From: Armatimonadota bacterium
GTDB taxonomy: Bacteria > Cloacimonadota > Cloacimonadia > Cloacimonadales > TCS61
Assembly: GCA_030612605.1 (NCBI GenBank)
Contig: JAUWNO010000045.1
Location: 1-10,092 of the forward strand
Direction of reading: 5' to 3'
DNA: 10,092 nt
Shown: positions 6,504 through 10,092 of the stretch, piece after piece
Numbering within the stretch: position 1 is the first letter of the stretch
Layout of the letters: each line of letters starts with the position of its first letter
Made by a program: the position numbers and the translations under genes
Notes under the pieces: model-generated
Seen by the model: the letters and a program-made list of their open reading frames with translations, nothing else
Databases searched by the model: none
What the model was told of the DNA's origin: nothing

Positions 6504-8219
6504 TTAATGTTCAAAATGAAAATGTAAATTTGTGTGATCTTCTTTCTGTGAAAAAGAGATTTTATCAACATATTGCTTAATGATATATGATGATAGTTTT
6601 ATACTTGCTTCTTCATCTTTTTTAAAATCTTCTTTTGTTGGTCTCGATAATGATATCTCAAATGGTTCCCCAAAATAGGTGATATGAACATCCAGGTTAA
6701 ATTCATCGAACCTCACATTCATTGATACTTCTTTTTTCATCAAATCCAAAAGGAAAGCAGCTTGCATAAATTCACTCATAGCAGAAGTAGCCTTATAGAT
6801 CACCTCTTTTCGAGCACCCCAGATACTTCCTTGATTTGTCATAAAATTGAAGATCTTTTCAGAGGAATCCTTTCCAACTTCCAAATTTATAGTTTGATGT
6901 TTAGCAATTCCGATTCTGAAGATCAGGTTTAATACAATAGCAATAACAGTTGCCAATGAAAGCGATGAACTGAATATCGGTTGGATCCAGGGATGTACAT
7001 TTTCATATATTCCGGGAAGCATATCTGCACTTAACCCGATAATAAATGAAGCACCGATCAGAAAAGTTTTTCTCACATCCAGCATTCTCGATATAATTAT
7101 TTTGAATCCTGCTACGATCATAAAACTGACTGAAAACAGCAGAGTTGCGCCCATAACAGGTTTCGGCATTATGAGAAAGATTCCGGCTAATTTTGGTAGT
7201 AATGCCAGGGCAATAATTAGTCCACCCGCACTAAAAGCAATTTTTCTGCTTGTAGCTCCGGTTGCTATTGATAAGCCAATATTTGCGGAAGAAGTTGATG
7301 TGCCGTATCCTCCAAGCAAACCAGGTAATAATCCACCAATACCATCTGTTAGAATTCCCTTGGAAATTGACTTCATTTCAGGTCTTTTCCAATCCAGGTC
7401 ATTTATTCGTTGGCAGGTAACTAAATCTCCAACTGTCTTAAATGAAGAGCTGAGTGCTGCTATAGTAAATGGAATTAGAAGTGCAAAGTTGAATTTCCAG
7501 GAAATATGTTTCATATATGGAATTGCAAAAAGTTTTGCTTCTTGTATTCTGGTAAAGTCAGATTCAGGAATAATTCCCATGAAGTAAGATAAAATATAAC
7601 CCACAATCATCCCGATTAGAACACTGTATAATTTCAAATTACCTTTTGTGTAAATATTAAAACCAACCATTACACCAACTGAGATCACAGCCACAATAAC
7701 ATTTTCACCCTGAATTGTTGTATCTCCTGCATTTAATCCCAAAAGATTCTGAACTGTGATTGGAATGACTACAATACCAACCATTGCTACGATAACACCT
7801 GTAACTTCGGATGGAAACAAGAACCTTAGTTTACGCATTACTCTGGAAAAAATCATTTCCACGATCCCCACGAAACCGGTCATTCCAAAAAGAACTGGAA
7901 GTCCGCCTGCATTCACAGCCATCATGGAAGCTGCCATATAGGAAGGTCCGCAAACCGAAGGACAAAGATAACCGGAACCAACGGGTCCTTTTCTCAACGA
8001 CTGAAGGATTGTGATAACTCCTATCGAAACCATTGTTAAACTAATAAATCCGCTTGCTGCATTCAGATCAATATTGGTTCCGAGTTGTTTTACGATGATA
8101 ACCGGTAATACGAGCGACATAAAAAAAATTGAAACGTGTTGAAAACCCAACAGTATCAAACTAATAAACGGTGGACTTTCATCAACAGCATAAATTAGAT
8201 TTGGCGGTCTTTTTGCCAT
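6504..8219 (-). CDS. NCS2 (uracil/xanthine-type) permease with degenerate ATPase-like tail
   Basis: 571 residues, over 100 longer than typical NCS2 permeases. Residues about 17-437 are the membrane core: GFQH near the first helix (Gln27-His28), a GPSYMA stretch in helix 3, and the family signature as ANIGLSIATG (312-321), matching [QE]NxGxxxxT[RG] except for the first residue. Substrate-site positions are unusual: KTVGD has Lys261 where UraA (Glu241) and UapA (Glu356) have Glu, and Ala312 replaces Glu290/Gln. Asp265 is kept. The substrate is therefore not predicted. Residues about 450-571 resemble an RsbW-type ATPase fold without its catalytic residues: FNLDVHITYFGEPFEI lines up with DNLMTIIFTDDGIPFDP of the downstream protein, and IKQYVDKISF with IKSYSDIIEY. 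GGAGG lies four bases before the ATG. The protein ends with a short His-rich tail. Confidence 0.9.
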   Translation of the reverse strand: MAKRPPNLIYAVDESPPFISLILLGFQHVSIFFMSLVLPVIIVKQLGTNIDLNAASGFISLTMVSIGVITILQSLRKGPVGSGYLCPSVCGPSYMAASMMAVNAGGLPVLFGMTGFVGIVEMIFSRVMRKLRFLFPSEVTGVIVAMVGIVVIPITVQNLLGLNAGDTTIQGENVIVAVISVGVMVGFNIYTKGNLKLYSVLIGMIVGYILSYFMGIIPESDFTRIQEAKLFAIPYMKHISWKFNFALLIPFTIAALSSSFKTVGDLVTCQRINDLDWKRPEMKSISKGILTDGIGGLLPGLLGGYGTSTSSANIGLSIATGATSRKIAFSAGGLIIALALLPKLAGIFLIMPKPVMGATLLFSVSFMIVAGFKIIISRMLDVRKTFLIGASFIIGLSADMLPGIYENVHPWIQPIFSSSLSLATVIAIVLNLIFRIGIAKHQTINLEVGKDSSEKIFNFMTNQGSIWGARKEVIYKATSAMSEFMQAAFLLDLMKKEVSMNVRFDEFNLDVHITYFGEPFEISLSRPTKEDFKKDEEASIKLSSYIIKQYVDKISFSQKEDHTNLHFHFEH

Positions 8220-8298
8220 TTTTCCTCCGAATTTAAATATTTTTAATTAGAGTCTATCCTAAACTCACCCCCGACCCCTCTCTTAAACCCTCTTTGAT

Positions 8299-8319
8299 TC
8301 TCCCTTTAGCAAAGGGAGA
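8299..8319. repeat. perfect 9-bp hairpin TCTCCCTTT/AAAGGGAGA
   Basis: Perfect nine-base arms around the loop AGC. It sits inside the larger inverted-repeat block. No T-run follows on the minus strand, so a terminator role is not supported. Confidence 0.75.
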
Positions 8320-8389
8320 TTAAATGGACTTTTTAAGATTATTGGAGAGGGGAGAATGAAAACTCGAATCCTTTGGACTCATCAAGTTT

Positions 8390-8410
8390 CCCCTCTTTTG
8401 CAAAGAGGGG
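8390..8410. repeat. perfect 9-bp hairpin CCCCTCTTT/AAAGAGGGG
   Basis: Perfect nine-base arms around TGC, followed by TTAGGGGAGTT, which pairs with the AACTCACCCCC text at 8262-8272. The pairing therefore has two alternatives: the local hairpin or the long-range stem with 8262-8284. Confidence 0.75.
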
Positions 8411-8443
8411 TTAGGGGAGTTAGAAATCGAAAAATCATACTTT

Positions 8444-8506
8444 ACCCCGTTGGATAACAATCTGTTATTACCTTATATTAATGAATTAGATTCTATCCTA
8501 CGGGGT
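8444..8506. repeat. 13-bp inverted repeat ACCCCGTTGGATA/TATCCTACGGGGT
   Basis: Arms at 8444-8456 and 8494-8506 match at 12 of 13 positions with 37 bases between. The right arm overlaps the second copy of the 17-bp direct repeat, so part of that repeat is present a third time in inverse orientation (TGGATA). Confidence 0.6.
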
Positions 8507-8530
8507 TTACGGATACACTCTAACTAAGCA

Positions 8531-8564
8531 TTTTTTTTTATTTATTCAGTCAAATAAAAAAAAA
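8531..8564. repeat. 13-bp A/T-only inverted repeat next to antiporter stop
   Basis: T9-A-T3 (8531-8543) and A3-T-A9 (8552-8564) are perfectly complementary around an eight-base loop, directly after the antiporter TGA. It reads the same on both strands. A weak A/U stem could help end or stabilise the transcript, but it is not a GC hairpin with a U-run, so it is not called as an intrinsic terminator. Confidence 0.5.
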
Positions 8565-10092
8565 TCATTCCTCAAAAAACGGATTTAATTTTTCAACTTC
8601 TTCAGCTTGAAGAATTTCAAATACTTCTGCCGGTGTTTTTGCTTTGATGATGCGGTCTTTGATGTGCGGATGATGACCGAAAATTTTGGCAATATTTGCC
8701 AGAACGTGCAGGTGCATGTCATAATTTTTCTTGGGTGTGGCAATCAGGAAAATGATGTGAACAGGTTTATCATCGAGCGATTCAAAGGGAATACCTTTGC
8801 GTGAAATACCAATAACGCCGCGAATTTTTGGACCGCCTTCTATTATTGCATGCGGAATTGCCAGGTTATCACCGAGTCCTGTGGAGATTTCTTTTTCCCT
8901 ATCAAAAATTGATTCTTTCAGTTCGGGTAATGAAATCTCATGGATCTTATGAGTTTTATATAGAAAGATAGCAAGCTCATCCAGAGCTTCCCATTTATCT
9001 TTAGCAGCCAGGTCTATTTTAATGAATTCTTCCTGCAGAAAATCGAGTAAACGCATTCTATCTTTGTGTTCTTCACCTGCTTTTTTCAGGGCTGTACCTG
9101 TAAAGATAGGACCAATAAGTTCATTAATTACTACAGCAGTAAGAATGATTGCTGTTATCTGAGAAGAAAACCGTTGCAGAAAAGCATCATTTTCTATAAG
9201 GAAAACGAGACCAATTGCAACTCCTGCAATCGGATAGAGCGAGATTCCAATCCACTTACGAATTGTGATAGTCGAGCCTGCCAGATAAGCACCGATTGTG
9301 GGAGCAATAGTTTTACCGAGTAGTCTGCTGAAGATAAGAATTATACCTGCTGTTCCAGCGAGAGTAATTGCTTTCAAATCCAGATGAGTTCCTGCCAAAA
9401 CAAAGAATAAAGTGAAAACCTCAACTTCAATATCTTTGAAAGCACCAAAAAGAATGTTTCGATATTTCGAGTAATTTGTGATGATTATTCCTAAAATCAG
9501 ACTCGATAAAATACCGGAAAGATGCAGTAATTGTGATGTCCCCACAGTTATCACAACAGATAGAATAACCATTGCTAGAAATGAAATTCTGACCTTCCTT
9601 TTCTCTGTGAAATAGATCACTCCAAAACCAACAACACAACCGATTATTACTGATTCTAAAAGTAAAAGAACCGGTTTTCCAATTGTATGTAAAACGTCGA
9701 AATCAACTTTTCCTGCTTTATAAAACAAATAATAATAAGCAATATAGAAAATCAGGATCGTAAGAACATTGTTCAAAGCAACAACTGCAAGTAACGTTTT
9801 CGTGAAAATCCCTTTTGCTCTTTTTTCTTTGACAATGTGAAGAGTCGAACCCGGAGCGGTGGTGATGGATATGGCAGCTACAATCAAACTTATGGAAAAA
9901 GGAAGATGAGCCAGATAAAATAATGCAAAAAAGACAATTATCGGAGTAATGATCACATCTGAAATAGAAATCAGAAAAATCCTTTTTCCTGCATTATGAA
10001 GCTTGCGGAAATCCAGGTGACTTCCAATCGTTAAACCAATGAATCCAAGTGCGAAATTCGTGATAGGAACCAAGCTGAAAAAAGCTTCCTCT
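8565..10092 (-). CDS. CPA2-type cation:proton antiporter fused to PTS EIIA domain (5' end missing)
   Basis: Partial: the frame is open to the window edge (EEAFFS precedes the first possible TTG at 10073), so the true start and first helices lie outside. Numbering from that TTG as residue 1, residues 1-330 are a Kef/NhaP-like exchanger with about ten membrane segments, including TTAPGSTLHIVKEKRAKGIF and RLLGKTIAPTIGAYLAG. Where the ion-binding Asp-Asp, Asn-Asp or Gln-Asp motif is expected, the sequence reads ALNNVL (Asn101-Asn102; codons checked as AAT/AAC). Residues about 340-495 are a fructose/nitrogen-type EIIA domain with GDNLAIPHAI, His408 at the phosphorylated position, and the supporting DMHLHVLANIA segment. 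Fusion of EIIA to antiporters is known; phosphorylation probably tunes the exchanger. Stop TGA at 8565-8567. A repeat-rich 345-base gap separates it from the permease. Confidence 0.9.
   Translation of the reverse strand, partial: EEAFFSLVPITNFALGFIGLTIGSHLDFRKLHNAGKRIFLISISDVIITPIIVFFALFYLAHLPFSISLIVAAISITTAPGSTLHIVKEKRAKGIFTKTLLAVVALNNVLTILIFYIAYYYLFYKAGKVDFDVLHTIGKPVLLLLESVIIGCVVGFGVIYFTEKRKVRISFLAMVILSVVITVGTSQLLHLSGILSSLILGIIITNYSKYRNILFGAFKDIEVEVFTLFFVLAGTHLDLKAITLAGTAGIILIFSRLLGKTIAPTIGAYLAGSTITIRKWIGISLYPIAGVAIGLVFLIENDAFLQRFSSQITAIILTAVVINELIGPIFTGTALKKAGEEHKDRMRLLDFLQEEFIKIDLAAKDKWEALDELAIFLYKTHKIHEISLPELKESIFDREKEISTGLGDNLAIPHAIIEGGPKIRGVIGISRKGIPFESLDDKPVHIIFLIATPKKNYDMHLHVLANIAKIFGHHPHIKDRIIKAKTPAEVFEILQAEEVEKLNPFFEE

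Larger units (their letters stand above)
8245..8500. repeat. 17-bp direct repeats flanking an inverted-repeat block
   Basis: AATTAGAGTCTATCCTA (8245-8261) and AATTAGATTCTATCCTA (8484-8500) differ at one base. Between them is a block bounded by imperfect inverted arms at 8262-8284 and 8403-8421 (ACCCCTCT/AGAGGGGT core). The arrangement is like a short non-autonomous insertion with a long target duplication, or two copies of one small repeat; it carries no transposase. Confidence 0.6.
8220..8564. other. repeat-filled spacer between antiporter and permease genes
   Basis: 345 bases with no credible gene. Working from the permease side it contains: the permease ribosome binding site (complement of 8224-8228), one copy of a 17-bp direct repeat, a large nested inverted-repeat block, a second small inverted repeat that overlaps the other copy of the direct repeat, and an A/T inverted repeat abutting the antiporter stop codon. 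No promoter with both elements at good spacing was found for the permease, though one must lie here unless transcription reads through from the antiporter. Confidence 0.7.

Noticed and set aside
7102..7587. 161-codon plus-strand open frame
   Set aside because: It lies entirely antisense to the strongly supported permease gene and its translation shows no domain; it is a shadow of the membrane-protein codons.
8531..8564. Intrinsic terminator of the antiporter gene
   Set aside because: The stem is A/T only, and on the minus strand the T-run precedes the stem and an A-run follows it, the reverse of the usual order.
8220..8564. Riboswitch (for example purine type) before the permease
   Set aside because: The structures are palindromic repeats without the conserved loop sequences of known purine or xanthine riboswitches that I can recognise.
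10071..10073. TTG as the true start of the antiporter
   Set aside because: The frame remains open upstream to the window edge, and the protein would lack the first membrane helices of the family; the gene is truncated by the window.

Overview
This is an AT-rich window in which every credible gene is on the minus strand, so transcription runs from position 10092 towards 1. The coding style suggests a Gram-negative bacterium: a type II lipoprotein signal, AGGAG/GGAGG ribosome binding sites, a PTS-type EIIA domain and partner-switching proteins. The low GC, the many palindromic spacer repeats and the TPR and MORN-like proteins would fit an uncultured anaerobe of the FCB type (for example Cloacimonadota). 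That placement is a guess: no rRNA, tRNA or marker gene is present.

Layout in transcription order. 10092-8565: 3' part of a CPA2-type cation:proton antiporter fused to a PTS EIIA domain, running off the window. 8564-8220: spacer filled with nested inverted and direct repeats. 8219-6504: an NCS2 (UraA/xanthine-type) permease with a C-terminal extension that looks like a degenerate RsbW/histidine-kinase-type ATPase fold. 6429-3976: a membrane sensor with two Cache-like regions, HAMP, a SpoIIE/RsbU-type PP2C phosphatase and a C-terminal RsbW-like ATPase. 3975-3605: repeat-bearing spacer. 3604-3272: a stand-alone STAS domain of the anti-sigma-factor-antagonist type. 3271-2764: spacer with a GC-richer block, a GCTAA tandem array and a possible 45-residue Cys-bearing gene. 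2763-1570: lipoprotein with an LPP20-like N-terminus and eight perfectly spaced 24-residue MORN-variant repeats. 1526-1317: small ORF whose 5' third lies in a palindromic element, overlapping by one base the last gene. 1317-118: a SAM-domain/TPR protein.

The most interesting part is the block 8219-3272. It holds the parts of a partner-switching circuit: a signal-sensing PP2C phosphatase, an RsbW-like kinase domain and a STAS protein with a phosphorylatable-type Ser-Ser-Gly motif. Next to them is a transporter whose C-terminal domain appears to be a non-catalytic relative of the kinase. No sigma factor is visible. The inference is that the circuit's output could be the transporter itself: the STAS protein, with its phosphorylation set by the sensor, docking on the permease's pseudo-ATPase tail. 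This would mirror SulP transporters, which share the UraA fold and carry a C-terminal STAS domain. Two substrate-site positions of the permease are also non-canonical, and the upstream antiporter has Asn-Asn where the family usually has an acidic residue, so both transporters may have altered transport or a sensing role.
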